Source: Cristatella mucedo (taxonomy: Eukaryota > Bryozoa > Phylactolaemata > Cristatellidae). From it: a DNA stretch of 64,000 nt. Under the pieces are notes generated by a model. It was given only the letters and a program-made list of their open reading frames with translations. It searched no databases and was not told the DNA's origin. Of this stretch, positions 10,946-38,199 are shown one piece after another (the stretch's first letter is position 1; each line of letters starts with the position of its first letter). A program made the position numbers and the translations under genes. The DNA lies in the NCBI GenBank assembly GCA_009760855.2, contig WPIO01000038.1:895001-959000 (forward strand). The letters are read 5' to 3'.

Positions 10946-11529
10946 TGGAAAATCTTGGCAGCTCGTAGCCATGTGTGTTTCTCTGACCTGTTGCAACGTT
11001 TCTGATTTGATCATCGTTCACTAGCCAATTAGGGTGGCCAAGGGCAGACCGGCTGGTAACTGGGGCACCACAGCTATGCTTCGCATGCCTTGTGGGCACG
11101 TGGTGGTTGCAAATTCTTCATGCCGCCCCACATGCAGGAAGCCTCTCGATCTTGCACAGGACAGCTGATCTTGCACAGAACAGACGCTTGCAGCGCCTGC
11201 TCAGCGCCTGTAGGACACGGTCTCAAAAAACAAGCCGCGTTCGGCGAAAGCCGACCTCGCTAGAGGGTCGACCCCACGCTTTGGTGACGCCGTTACTGCT
11301 CACAATCGACTTGCTTTGGCGATCGGGTTTGCGGTGGCTTCACCATAACATTTGGCATTCCTCTCGAGGCTACTGGCTGCTCGTGATCCATCACAAGAGG
11401 GTGAACCATCATCGGGGGGGGGGGATAGGGGACCTCAGCCACCGGCAAGACCCAGTAGTTGGCTCATGCCACCAAGATGGCCTGCTATGGCTAGGCTCGC
11501 ACCAGTCAGCTTCCCGCTTCTCATCCCAG
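10946..11529. other. Non-coding stretch upstream of first recognised phytochelatin synthase exon
   Basis: No ATG in frame with the downstream exon. It contains a run of about 11 G at 11414-11425. It ends in a pyrimidine-rich acceptor. Confidence 0.5.
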
Positions 11530-25677
<14,148 letters not shown>

Positions 25678-27090
25678 GTGATGGTCAAGGCTGTACCGGG
25701 TGTGTCGGTCGTAGTTGTGCCAAACCTTCAAGATCAATGCAGTTCTTTTTATTCGAAGGTTATTCGAATTCATGTTATTCTGATATAGCCGGAGGCGCTA
25801 AGAAATTAAAGCCGTCTGATAGCTCCCACAGCACAGTTTCAGCAGGATTTGAGGATCGAGTTATGCTACTCTACCTAATGCTGAAATCGCTTGAAAGTCA
25901 CCATGATCCTAAGAAAGTCACGGGGTTGCTTTTATTTGTCGAGCAGCATGCCATAAATCACGCTAATTGACATTATTTTCACTATTATTATTATTTTCTG
26001 CTATTATGCCGTTGTCGTACGGACCCCCTTTCAAACTCTTACTTCTCGAACAGATAGCCAGTTACTGAGCTCTTTGACATCTACTTCGGTATGTCCCAAT
26101 AATTCGTTTTCACCCCCGTCCGATGGGTCCATCTGTCACGTGCTGTGCAATAAGCTAGTAAAAAAGATTGCTTTATTGCTTACTTGGTGTCTTTTCCAAA
26201 AATGCAAAGATAGAAACGTCGTGGATGTTATGCTTTTACTTTAACTTGGAGCCACGATGAGCCGATGCTTAATACGACCGCCTTCTAAGTTAATTCGTGT
26301 GCTGTACCCAGGCTGCCAAACATTTCTTGCCGTATATGACCTGAGATAGCCTATTTGAATAAAGCATTGCCAAAAAGTATGTCAGGATAACTGATTTGTC
26401 AAATGCAGTACTTGCAACACTTGCATTAGCCAATCCGGTATCAGGTTGGAAACTATTTCGCGAAGCGTTTAATGTCATGCATACTCCTCTCACGTATGAT
26501 TAACCGATAAGAAGATGGCTCTCTGGAGGCCTGATCTTCGCATCTGTGTATTGCCTGGAACCATATCGCAACCAAGCTGTGTGGTAGGTACGTCGAAGTA
26601 TGTCTATAAGTGTTTAGTGGAATCCAAGCATGCAATAGGGGTGCTTCGTCCTGGCATAGCCCACTCACAATGTCCGGGTCGGTGGTCTGGGTGGCAATAA
26701 GTAGGTCGTCCTGCCTACACTAGTTTCATGTTGTTTGTATTCACCATTGCCAGTATTGTTCATTATTATCATTATCATTATTATATTATCATAGAGTTCA
26801 TTATTGCCTTGTGCTAGATCGAGTTACTGAGCATGAATAGTACCAAATCCTTTACTCAGGTCACCAGTGTCATTTGTTTGAAGAGACCCATATAGACTAG
26901 GGCCCATATGGCAATTGTCGTGACTAGTGGCGTTGGTACAGGATCCGGGCTGTGGCCTGCACAGAAGCATTTCATTTTCCGATCGCCATTCCGACTCAAA
27001 ACATTTCTTCTACCCCACACAAAGAAAAAAATCCAGTGCTCCATTTCCGTAACCGAAAATGACGCCAGCTCCTATCCACCTTAACTGAAA
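25678..27090. other. Phytochelatin synthase 3' UTR and intergenic sequence
   Basis: AT-rich with no gene recognised. A possible poly(A) signal is at 26358. Confidence 0.4.
26358..26363 (+). promoter_or_regulatory. Possible polyadenylation signal of phytochelatin synthase
   Basis: AATAAA is the first canonical hexamer noticed after the stop at 25677, about 680 bases downstream. The region between shows no convincing reading frame and is probably 3' UTR. Confidence 0.3.
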
Positions 27091-27093
27091 ACA

Positions 27094-27582
27094 TTAACTC
27101 AGAGGATCCCTCCTTCCGCCTACTAACTGGAGACATGAGAACCCAGAGCTTGAGTTCCCTAATCGGAATCTTAGTCGCAGAGTGCGATGCGAATGCTCAC
27201 AGGCGCTATACAAACTTATTTGGCGACCTTCGCCGAATTCAATTCTTGACGCTCGTCTCTGTCGTCCGTGGTCGTCGGTAGCTGACGTGAGAGCCCGCCA
27301 ACATTCCTTGTATTGACAAAATCGAGTGAGGTAGCTGCCGGGCTCTTGCTCTGTGCTGGCATCGCTTTGGTGTTGACTAGTTGGCTTCGACAAAAGGCAA
27401 GGAATGACCAAAAAGAGCGGGCTTGGGTTTGACACCATGGACCACTGAGGTAAAGAGTTCCCATCATTAATCGTCCGCCGATGAGCACCCACGTCCTGCT
27501 CGATTGCCGAAAGGCAAGATGAGATACAATTCTCATCGATTTTAGGCCGAGATTGACAGGTCACGAGACACCGGTCAATCAA
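27094..27582 (-). CDS. Unassigned open frame, 162 codons
   Basis: A stop-free minus-strand frame that is GC-richer than its surroundings. It begins MIDRCLVTCQSRPKIDENCI and resembles no family I recognise. An overlapping second frame of 106 codons exists. It may be chance or an old exon. Confidence 0.15.
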   Translation of the reverse strand: MIDRCLVTCQSRPKIDENCISSCLSAIEQDVGAHRRTINDGNSLPQWSMVSNPSPLFLVIPCLLSKPTSQHQSDASTEQEPGSYLTRFCQYKECWRALTSATDDHGRQRRASRIEFGEGRQISLYSACEHSHRTLRLRFRLGNSSSGFSCLQLVGGRRDPLS

Positions 27583-27599
27583 ATCTTCGGAGTAAAGAC

Positions 27600-28025
27600 C
27601 GGCGAGACAGCTAGAAATACCGGGAGCTTGTATTATGGATGTGTTTTTGTTTTCGATTTATTACTGATTCGTGTGCTTGTATTACCGTGAGCTTGAGTTA
27701 AGCTTTCTAAATAATCGAGCCGCAACTGGTGAGTCCCTCATGTTCAATGCTTTCGGATTGAGGTGTTTTTCTGCCCTGCAGTTCTTCATTGCACCAAATG
27801 AAGCCAACCTGGCGTTACCCGACATAAGTTTGTGTTAAACTCCCAGTCACATGGTATTTGAGGGCCCTTCCAATTACCATCACTGCCTGCTGCTGCATTT
27901 GAAAAACAGTTTTATTAAGCAGACCTTCTACATGTCCGATCCGTGTCCACAATTAGGGAATACTTGTCGAGGTGGATGGCTAAAGATGCCATCTCTATTT
28001 AGACTGATTCTGTTTAGACTGGGCG
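27600..28025. other. Intergenic, no features recognised
   Basis: No frame or repeat supported. Confidence 0.4.
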
Positions 28026-28029
28026 ATTA

Positions 28030-28265
28030 AGATTTCGTATTAGTAGCTTGAGCCCCCTAGTCTTTGGCAAGCGCTCGAACTTCACCACCCAGTTTGTGGG
28101 ATTGACTAATGCACCGGCAATTCTGTATTGGCCCTAGCTAATAATAGTATTAATAATACATGTGTAGAGCGCATTCAAAGACCTTAATCTCTTTGTAGGC
28201 ATAGCTAGCAGGGCCGATAGCTGCTCGAAGTCTTCTGTCGCTAAATAAATGAGGCTGTTGAATCG
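28030..28265 (+). mobile_element. SINE-2 degenerate copy
   Basis: Contains CAAGCGCTCGAACTTCACCA, GCACCGGCAATTCTGTATTG and, after a LINE-like tail insert, AAATAAATGAGGCTGTTGAA. Confidence 0.5.
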
Positions 28266-28269
28266 GCTG

Positions 28270-29425
28270 AGCTTCACTTTTACCAAAAAAGCTCTAACGT
28301 GAATGGGTTTGCAAAGTCGGTTTAGAAATCCAAGAAATTTAATTACGTCTCCTTTTCTAGAGGAGCTTCTATGGCTGCCGGTTGATTAACGGCTGCAGAG
28401 CAAAGAAAAACCATTCTCTGAACCACAAGGTCCACCTTTAGATTGGATCCTGCATACATAGCTGAATCGCTGCAGTAGCTTCAACTTTCCCGCGATCTCA
28501 GGATCGTAGATTAGCTGTATAATTCTTACAATAGAAGCCCTGTAGCGACAGGAGTTTTGCGTAACCAAGATTGTGCAACCAACATCTCCATTTCTTACTA
28601 GAGAAAGTAGTCTTTCCGGCTGCCGAATCGGGCATACCCTATTCAGTCATCATGTGCCCCTAGTTCTATATCGCTCACTTCTTCTGCTGCCGGCTGACTC
28701 AGCTAAGCTTCTCACTTTCGCTCGGCTGCTTAAGACAAAGTGTGTTGTCTGCCATATTCTCGCTTAGTCTTTCAGTGAAATATAGAAAGCTGTCCAGCGT
28801 TGCACCGACTAAGCCTTTGCAGTTTTATGAAGTTGCACTAGGGGATACACATATATTTTATTTAGTAAACGGGTTTGTTAGCTTTAGTCAACGAGTATGA
28901 CGATTGTACCTCTCTCCGCAAATGCTCATTGCATATGGTCAGCTCTATTGCTGCCTCCTCCATGCCGGTAGCTGTGGTTTATAAAATTCTTCATTATATC
29001 TATATAAATTCGCAGTTCTTCAAGTCATTGGGTTACCTTCGTTTCCCTCAGTTGACCACGTAAAATTGTGAACTATGGCTAGGATGGGTTCAGGCCACTA
29101 ATGTCATACGTAGTTAGAAGCACCGCGAGCACTAACCACTGCTTAGTTGCAAAGGCCTGCTATCTCCGTGTACGGATGAGCAGTAGATGCTGAATCATAT
29201 TCTGTTTTCGTTAGAAGACTGATGATAATTGCTTGGCACACTACGCGCCATTATTCAAAATATTATGACGGCCGCAATATGCATACCGACTGGGGCCTCA
29301 CACCTAGATTGGCTCGCTTTAGCCCTGGTCTCACAGCTGGATCTTGAGGCTGCCGCGGTGTAGCACACATTCTCAAAAGAAACTATTCCAGCTTAGCCAC
29401 TGTGAGGTGGACTTCGTTCAGGCAT
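28270..29425. other. Intergenic; weak LINE-A remnants
   Basis: Around 28560-28770 the plus strand may hold a decayed LINE RT remnant; otherwise nothing recognised. Confidence 0.35.
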
Positions 29426-29429
29426 GTGG

Positions 29430-29572
29430 CAGTGGTTAAGTTGCCCGCCTTGACCAGGCTCAAGGTTAATGTATTTGACGACCGAGGTTGTGGGGTCGAG
29501 CCCCGTTAAATATATGAAGCACCCGAGTAGGGATTAATTTCTTTTAAGGTGCTACATAAAAGAAATACATAT
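29430..29572 (+). mobile_element. SINE-1 copy
   Basis: GTGGTTAAGTTGCCCGCCTT head, GGGGTCGAGCCCC B box, and tail CGAGTAGGGATTAATTTCTT ending GGTGCTACATAAAAGAAAT. Confidence 0.7.
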
Positions 29573-29579
29573 TATATTA

Positions 29580-31475
29580 TATTATGCATTAATCTGCTGC
29601 TGGTGCTCCGCGATCGGGCACGAGGCGACTAGTTCAGGTAATTTCCAGGCACCTTTCGGTGACGTAGGGCCACTTCCACAATCAAAATAAATTTAGTTCT
29701 CTCAGTTTGCTATAGACTAATGTTATATTTATATTATTATTATGTATTATTTATATAACCTGTCACTTTCGTCTGCCCGTGCAGGGGTAGATTCAAATAG
29801 AAAGCAGCTTTAAGTTGCGATATCCCAAACCTTCACGTGGGTTGGGTACCCACCCTTTCTCTCTCACCACCTGAGCGGCCATTTTCTGCTGCGCACTTCA
29901 AAACCAGCTCTGCTGCCGACGAAGCACCCACGGCGAGCACCTATGGTTGCTCTGTGACCAAGGTATGCCGTCACCATTGCGTTCACCGCCATTCCAGGTG
30001 CTCCAGTAGCACGACGGGCCGGCTCAGCCATTAGGTCCTACGCAGCCTTTAGTCGGGCGTGGCAAGTATTGGGTTCAGCACTGGTTTGTAAGTTAAATCT
30101 TTCACGTTCCATCGAGTGGCCGCCCGGTGACAGAACATTAATATTTACAGTACACACGCACGCACGCACGCACGCGCAGACGTAAGTATTTCGGTATGCG
30201 TGCTAACCGTCCCTAGGGCGGCTCGAAGCTCGATTGCGCTCGCTGTGGCTTCGATCTCACTACGAAACCGTAATGGTGCCGCATGCACAACAGCTTGTTT
30301 GAAGACCTAGTTATTTAGGGTTGCCTATGGATCTAGTGGTTTGAATGGCAGCGTTTAAGGGCAGAAGTCACACGAAAGGCAATCGTATATAAATTCCGAT
30401 TCGACGGCGGTTGTCTGCTATCAATTATGTATAAGCAAAGAAAATAATGAGCTCCTAATCCTTGCTTCATACTCTTAGTCTTTTAGTTTTTAGTATCGAG
30501 GCACCTTGCCGACGTCAGCGACCAAGTCTCTTTGCATGACAATTATTCATCCCACCCGTTTTTCCGTTCATTAGTATGTACAAATCAAACATTGTGTTAG
30601 AGAGATTTAGTAACCATTGTACCCAGGCTAGGTTCGGTTGGCTGGGACCAGACGCCTGTAATGAGGGTCACCGGCTAGGCCGGGGTCGGACCAACGGCGT
30701 GGCCAGATGTGTGGTGGCGTGAGGTCACTCGGGCTCTTGGGTAGGAGAAGTTGGCCGAGTAAGTCGTGGTGTTGGAGGCTCCCGGTCTCGCCGAGTTATG
30801 CACCTGGATTCGTGCAGGCGTGCTCCAGCGATGCTGCCACGCACGCAAGTGAGCGAGTAACCAAGGCCCGAGCGGAGCTGGATAGCTCGCTCGTTGTTGA
30901 GGCTTGTATATTCCGCGTTCCTCGTATAGCGTGTTCGTGATCCCCCCCCGTGTGTTGGCGTCTTTCGGTGGAAGCTCTCGACTGTGGTCGTTGTTGACTC
31001 CGACTAGCCAAGCAATTACTCAGCCAGCCGGGTTTTGGACGGCGTAAGCTCGTAATGCTGGATTCGGAGTCGGTACAACGACAGGACTGCGGAAGCCGAA
31101 TGACCAACTAACACGTTTGTTCACGCTTGCTGCGTCGTCTTTCGCCCCCATAGTTTACTGTGTACAGGACCCTGATTGTAGACTTGTTTAGTTCCCCTGT
31201 TGTTGCTAGCGCATGCGTTATTATAAAGAGGTGTAACCTGGCTGCCGCTCGTCTTACCCTAGCTGAGCGGCATGGCGAGCGGCAGCGTGGCCGGAGTATA
31301 GCTGGGTTTGGCAGAATTAGTCTTTGACCCCTGGAACTCGGCTACAAAATTATTATCAATTATTAGGAAAGGCAAACGGAGCCATTGTGCTAAAGGCCAT
31401 ATAGGGTCTAAATACGCACTCAGGTTTTCCTCATACTTCTCTCGGGCATGCTGAAACAAACAGCGAGTGCAAACC
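29580..31475. other. Intergenic, GC-rich parts, no gene recognised
   Basis: Includes an (ACGC)n patch at 30151-30178. The 30.6-31.3 kb part is GC-rich with short frames only; CCATTGTACCCAGGCTAGG near 30616 resembles GAATTGTACCCAAGCAGGA near 34416. Confidence 0.4.
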
Positions 31476-31477
31476 TT

Positions 31478-32770
31478 AAATAATAATAATAATAATAATA
31501 ATGCACTTGATAAAGCGCCCTCAGAGAACTTAATCTCTTTCTAGGCACTTTACATTTGTTGCAAAGTGAAATGCAATTGAATGGTAAGTAAAATCATGCT
31601 TTAAAAACAAGCAAAATGAATAATATGGTTAGGGGTGACATGCACAGGGTCAGCATGCAAATGTGGTTAGTGGTAGCATGCACAGTGTCAGCACGCATGA
31701 GCACATCAAGGACGAATCACAGGGACCCACTAAATGCTGTCCTAAATAGGTGTGTTTTCAAGTTCCTTCTAAATGTGGTCAGGTCAGGGGATGTTCTGAC
31801 ACAGGTCGGGAGGGAGTTCCAGGCTTTGGGAGCATACGAACTAAATGCACGGTCTCCAAAGGATTTGAGGTTTGTACGAGGTATTTGTAGACTGTTGGAT
31901 TCCGAAAAGCGGGTGGTACAACGCTTGGCCTGATGGGCGGGGGTAGGTCTGATAGGTAGGCTAGAGTCAAAGAATGAAGGGTCCTAAAAATGAGCGACAA
32001 TACCCTGAAGTCGATCCGTTGCTTGAATGGTAGCCAGTACAGGTCGGCGAGAAGTGGCTTGATGTGGCAACTGCGAAGCTCACGACAGACAAGCCTAGCT
32101 GCAGAGTTTTGCACCAGCTGCAATCGCCTGATCGCACATGCTGGTAGGCCAGTAAGCAGTGAGTTGCAGAAGTCGAGACGAGATGTCACGAATGCATGGA
32201 CCAACTTGGACGTTGCATCCTTATCTAAACAAGCCCTAATTTTAGCAATGTTATGAAGCTGAAGATAGGCGACTTTGACTTTGGAGGTGATATGGTCGTC
32301 TAACAAGAGGTCGCTTTGGAATATGACACCTAGATTTCGAGCTGATTCAACGGGATATATGCTGACAGAGCCAATTTTGAGAGTCAGCCTTTACAATCTC
32401 TGAATCGCACTGGGTTTGCCCATAACTAGTAAGTTAGTTTTATCATCGTTTAGTTTTAGAAAATTTGCTGCCATCCATGTGTGGATGTCATCAATGCATG
32501 CAGCAAGTGAGTTGAGAGAATTTGAGGTGCTCGAAGGCTGGGAGGGATCAAAGCAAAGGTACAACTGAGTCTCATCCGCATAGAAGTGAAAGCCGAGATT
32601 GTGCTTGGCAATCACATCAGCAAGAGGGAGAGTATAAACCGTGAAAAGAACCGGACCTAGCACGGAGCCTTGAGGTACTCCATATTTTGGAGGTACTTCA
32701 GACAATCTTTGTCCATTCAACTCAATACTCTGGAGTCTCCCACTGAGATACGACCTGAACCACTGCATTG
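31478..32770 (-). mobile_element. LINE-B copy with RT domain
   Basis: From the 3' (ATT)n tail at 31478 the minus strand includes [20 protein letters not shown], then FLKLNDDKTNLLVMGKPS, FYADETQLYLCF and [20 protein letters not shown] up to QWFRSYLSGRLQSIEL. The catalytic YADD is YADE and the ORF is frameshifted, so it is inactive. One of the two best LINE-B references in the window. Confidence 0.93.
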
Positions 32771-34550
32771 CGCTTTAACCTTTTACAGGCGCGGTGGCTC
32801 GCGTGAGTATATTATAAGGTTGAATAGGTTGACTCGCCTTTCTCTACCGAGGGTAGAGCTGGCATCTATTTAGGCTTAGCTACTGCTTTAGTCCTCAGTA
32901 TAGGTGGCTAATACGTCGGAAGGCACCAAGTCATCGGATTTGGTAGTCGGGGATGCTAAGGTACCCAAAGCTGCACCTCAGCTTGTGTCGCATGAGACTA
33001 CGATCGACGGTGCTGCAGCTGCTGTCTCCTTTACCTAACGTCATAACCTCCCACGGAATAAGGTTTGGCCTTTATCCAAGGGAATCTAACAGCAGCAGGG
33101 ACTTAAATAAAATTGTTCAACCAATTAACGCCGAGCTGGCAGGGGAAGGTGGAGTCGAGCAGTCGTCACCCCTCCGAACATACTAGCCTGGTTTATCGTG
33201 AATAAAAGGTAGCGCAAGCACATGCAGCATAGTCTTCCAGTATTCTAGTCTAAAGCCGTCTGGTTTTGCACGCTTCATTTCGAGACATCAGCTTCGGCTG
33301 GACACACATACATACGTGCATCGACACATTGTTCACCGGCCTTTTCGGCTCGGCTCTGCGTGTTGACACACTCGACTATTCTTCACTTCCGGACACGTCT
33401 ACTATGCCGTCGGGCGCGGTATCCTATCGCACGGGCTTTTGCACGCTCAGCAGCTCTTGCTCGCTTTCCCAGTTAATTCTTCTGCTCCGCTTTGCTTTGT
33501 ACTTGCTTAAACAACGTTTGTCGTCGCTTTTACTTGCCTGACGTAGGCTCGACAATAAGTACGCGGCTAGGAGCAGTAGTAAATTAAGAGGTAACCTGGG
33601 AGAGGATTCACAAAGCCTAGGTCGGATAGGAGAAGCTGCTTCTGAAAATTACCAAACGTCAGGTGACTGAATAAAATGGTGGAGATTACCACTTCTAAAC
33701 CTTTCAATCCCTCAGTGGCGTAGTGAGACATTTCTTTGTCCGGAAAAAAGCTACACATGGCACTCCGCTTGTTGAAAACAGTGGCAAAATAGCTCCATCG
33801 CAGATGAATAGTAAAAAACAGGCGAGCAAGCATATCGACTCAAGATACAGCTATCACGGTTTTAAATTTGGTGAATTATTCTTGCTTTGAACGTGGCAAA
33901 CTGATCTATTATAGTTTGAACGTCAACATTTTCCAGCGTTTCTTTTTCTATGCTTAACGAGATCAAATCAGAGAGTCGTTCAACAGTCCGGGACGCGATA
34001 TTTTTTTAGAAGGCAAATGTTATTGATTAGCACACCAAGAGCGCCAGTGCTGAAATCTCCTACATGTAGCTTTCAAAGTCACGCTGATAGAGCTGCCTGG
34101 ACAAGTTTCCTAATTCGTCGTTATGTTTGCATCTTTTCAAATGCAAGCTAACCGTACTAGAGATTTGCCTTGAGCACCAGGGACATTCATCATACGCTGG
34201 CTGCGTTATTAGATGGCTTCAGAAGGAAGACCAGCGACAGGTCTCATTTTCTGAGCCAACTTTTTGACTGGCCGCTAAACTCACCGAAAACACTTATCGA
34301 GAGTGCCCGAAAGGGTAGGTATAGTCACAAAGAACGCGTTGAACACAGCATTGGACATAAACCACATTCACTGGCATTTGCAGCAGCTATCAGCAAAACT
34401 ATAGATTGTGCATAGAATTGTACCCAAGCAGGATTCGGTAGCCTGGAGCGGCTGCAATGTGATACGGCTACCTGACGGTCGTCGGGCTATGCTACGCCTG
34501 CCCTTCGACTTGGGGCCTAACGGGTGTAAAGCACATCAATATTGGCAGTT
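32771..34550. other. Intergenic, no gene recognised
   Basis: Several short frames without family resemblance. Confidence 0.4.
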
Positions 34551-34551
34551 G

Positions 34552-34552
<1 letters not shown>

Positions 34553-34585
<33 letters not shown>

Positions 34586-34602
34586 GAGAGAGAGAGAGAG
34601 AA
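34553..34602. repeat. (GA)n microsatellite
   Basis: About 25 GA units with one GGGA interruption. Confidence 0.97.
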
Positions 34603-34974
34603 AGTACGAGAGATAACTCGCGAAATCCTTCGCAGTGTGTTCCGTCGCTCTCCACTCGCATCCGGAAGGATTGTAGGACACACTTCCGTGGCTAGCCGCT
34701 TTGTCCAGGAACGCCTCTCCTCCGTCCTTCGGAATGCAATCGGCACGCGACGGAAACACTCCACTCTGGATTCCACGTCTCGCTTTACGAGCGTCTTCTT
34801 TCTAATCGCCGAGATTGCATTGCATCCATTAAGACAAATGGCAGCAGCCTTGGCACAGGCCTACGAACCCCTGCTGGTCGTTTCGCTTTGCAGCCTCGCA
34901 AGGCTATTGGGCTGCCTTGCCTGCTAGGCTGCTTAATCGGGGGGGGGGGGTGGCTCTTCTTGTCAGTGGGCCTC

Positions 34975-35145
34975 ACGTACCCGCTCGCCGATGCTCCAGC
35001 TCTCCAGCAGGACCCGGTCATCACCAACTTCGCGGAAGCGGTAATCGTCGACGTGGCTGTGCCGTTCGACTGGAGCTCAGACGCCGTGGCGGCAGCCGTC
35101 TAGAACAAGTTGGAGAAATACTTGGCTACATCTGGCCGCCAGCTA
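34975..35145 (+). mobile_element. Possible R2-type restriction-like endonuclease remnant
   Basis: A plus-strand frame reads QQDPVITNFAEAVIVDVAVP then FDWSSDAVAAAV, a stop, and NKLEKYLAT. This resembles the (K)PDLV...VVVDVTVPF...A...KYxxL region of restriction-like endonucleases from R2/NeSL-type non-LTR elements. It is short and broken by a stop; the element's RT was not recognised nearby. Confidence 0.45.
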
Positions 35146-35434
35146 TTAGCCGGTGGTGGCAGGGCCTTTAGTTGTCGGCGCCCGCAGCAGACGCTGCCCG
35201 GATAGCGAAGCCTACCCACCGGACATGAGCGAGTGGCAGTTAGGCTGCACTGCGTTTCAGACGCTGTCGACAGCTCGTAAGCCTCGAGAAAACCGTTTCT
35301 CAACCAATAGTCCAGGGTAGTCCCTCGGACCTGGATGGGAGCGAACCATCAGCTAATGTGCCATGGCCTATCACCTTTTTTTACTAAATCAAGGCACACA
35401 AGGTACACACATCAAGGGAGAGCTATAACAATAT

Positions 35435-37220
35435 TATTAATAATAATAAATTTGATTAGCGCCATCGGGGACCTCAATCTCTTTCTAGGCACTTTACATT
35501 TCGTGCAAACAAGCACGATCAAACAGTTAGTGGTAGCATGCTCAATAAACAACAAGAATAACTTGATTAGGGGTGACATGCAGAGGTTCAGCATGCAAGT
35601 GTGGTTAGTGGCAGCATGCACAGTGTAAGCATGTGAAATAAAGGCATGGTCTCCAAAGAATTAGAGGTTTGTACGAGGTATAGCTAAACGATTAGATTCC
35701 GAAAAGCAGGTGATACAATGCTTGGCCTGGTGTTTGAGTAGACAATCAGAAAGGTAGGCTGGAGCCAAAGAATGAAGAGACAAACAAGTGAGTGGCAGAA
35801 CCTTGAAGTTGATGGGTTGCTTGACTGGGAGCCAGTGCAGGTCAGCGAGAAGTAGTGAGATGTGGCAACTGTCGAGCTCACGACAGACCAAGCTTAGCTG
35901 ACGTGTTGTGCACCAGCTGCAAGTACCTGTTAAATAGGCCGGGAGACCAGAAAGCTGTGATTTAAAAAAGTCAAGACAGATGCCACAAATGCACGGACCA
36001 ACTTAGATGTGGTATTCCTGTCTAAAAAAGCCCGAATTTTAGCTATGTTACATAGCTTAAAGTAGGCAGACTTGATGATGGAGCTGGCGTGGTCGTCTAA
36101 TGAAAGGTCGCTTTGGAATAAGACGTCTATATTTTGTGCAGATTCAAAAGGAGATATGCTGGCAGAACCGATTTTGAGCATTAGCCTTTCCAATTTCTAA
36201 AATCACACTTGGTTTGCCCCTAATTAGTAAGTTATTTTTATCTAAATTCAATTTTAGAAAGTTTGCTGTTATCCATGTGCAGATGTCATTACATCAAGCA
36301 AGAGAGTTGTGAGAATTTGACTGCTGGAGAGCTAGGAGGGATCAAAGTAAACGTAAAACCGAGTGTTTTCTGCATAAAAGTGAAAGCTTAGATTTTGCCT
36401 GACAATCAAATCGGCAAGAGATGGTTTAAACCGTGAAAAGAACCGGACCTAGCACGGAGCCCTGAGGTACCCCATATTTCAGAGGTACCTTGGATGATCT
36501 TTGTTCATTCACATCAATACTCCGGAGTCTTCCACTAAGATAGGATCTGAACCATTGCAGAACCTAGCCAGTAATGCCCAGACGAGATGAGAGGCGCTCA
36601 AGAAGGACTTGGTGATCGATAGTATCACAAGCTGCCGAAAGATCGAGCAAAACAAGCAGAGTTACTCTAAGCCTGAATTCCTAAGCAGGACGTAGTACAC
36701 CCGGAGAATACCGACTCCGTGGTGTAATTAGCTCTGAAACCAGACTGGAACTTACTAGCAAGGTTTGAAGTTTCAATATATGAGTTCAGCCGAATTGCCA
36801 CGACTTGTTCCAGGAACTGATAGAAACGGTAGAAGGAAGACTGGGCGTAAGTCACTCAAGTTACCTTAGTTTAGTAATGCTTTCTTGAGTAGTAGTAGTT
36901 TCTTGACTAGCTACAGCCTTTTTGAAAATTGCTGGGACATGACCTGAGGCTAACGACATATTTATGATGTTCTTTATGTATTACAGCAGCACATCAATGC
37001 ATCATAGAAACTGGACAGTGGGAATGGAGTCCAGAGGACTAATAGTCTTCTTTGATTTCGATATGAACTTCAGCACTAGCTCATTAGTGTCCTTCTTGAA
37101 TGTATACATTGTGGTGCTACATGGAATTGAGGGACGGGATTCCAAGGGGATTTGGCTATCTTAGAGATGAACTCTCTGATTTTTCCTAGCTTGCTGACAA
37201 AGAAGCTAGCGAAGCGATCA
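35435..37220 (-). mobile_element. LINE-B longest copy
   Basis: The minus strand runs from N-terminal RT (MSLASGHVPAIFKKA, AIRLNSYIETSNLASKFQSG) through SAACDTIDHQVLLERLSSRL and [15 protein letters not shown] to the C-terminus, with many stops. The 3' tail is (ATT)n near 35435. Decayed and inactive; assigned to the CR1/L2-like group from motif order. Confidence 0.88.
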
Positions 37221-37930
37221 ATAAACAGCAAAAACATCTAGGAATGCATTTGAACAAAGGTAACGAAGCGATATTAGATATGCACGATCGTAACTAATAT
37301 GGAGGTTACTAGCCGCTGGCGTAGCTAACGCTGCCGCCGGCTTGGCAGACCCAATAGCCTGAAGAGATAAGCGGTTAGATGTCAATAAGCACGCAATTTT
37401 ACTCGCTGTCGCACAACAAGCAGATAAGCTTTAAACAGGTCTTAGCTGTGCCGGTTTCCGTATGTGATCCTCGTAAGGACTTTTGGTTTTCGAAACCAAA
37501 TTCTGCCACTGACAAGAAACACTTGTGGCGCTTGATTTAGAACTATCGGGCTTCGGGCGGGGCGAAAGTACGACGCGTAACCGTTACGGATGGTGCACTG
37601 GCGGTGCCCCATTTTCTGGTCGGGGTAGGGTACTATAGCTCCCCCAGCTCCGGTCCACCGGCCTGGTAACCGGCAGTCGACGTGCTAGCGGCGATGCTTG
37701 GGCCCTCGTTTTTAGAGTCCGGCCTCCCTCAACCCAAATGTTGAGAGCATCCTGAGCGACTGCCGCTCGAGGAGAGGTACCAGGTTTTGACGTTTATCTC
37801 CAAGAGTGGCATTCAGCAGCTTTTCGAACACATGTTGTTGCAGATTCGCACTGGCATGCTTGTATTACCCTATCGCATTACACAAAGAGGCATCTCAGCG
37901 GGCTTCGCAGGCGAAACACCGCCGGTAAGT
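37221..37930. other. Intergenic, no features recognised
   Basis: GC-rich patch at 37560-37790 with no conserved frame. Confidence 0.4.
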
Positions 37931-37939
37931 AGGTTTCAG

Positions 37940-38078
37940 GTGCTTTAATTTAACGACCGAGGTAAAGATTCTCTATTGCCTTTATAACCACGGTCGTGGA
38001 CTCTAGCTCTGTGTCATATGTGAAGCACCTGGAAGAGATTAGGTTCTCTTAGGGCGCTATACAAATTAAATTATGTTT
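37940..38078 (+). mobile_element. SINE-1 degenerate copy
   Basis: CAGGTGCTTTAATTTAACGA, GGTCGTGGACTCTAGCTCTG and tail TGGAAGAGATTAGGTTCTCT to GGGCGCTATACAAATTAAAT. Confidence 0.65.
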
Positions 38079-38199
38079 TTATCAATGTAATTGCACCTTG
38101 TTGTGCTGACCAATTGCAGTGCCGCCTTGGCAATATGGAAGCAGCCGAGAGCGTAGCCGCTGACGAAGCCAAAGCTCCGGTTTTGGCTTTAGACCTCCA

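Noticed and set aside
37560-37800. Ribosomal RNA fragment
   Set aside because: GC-rich but no conserved rRNA segment was recognised.
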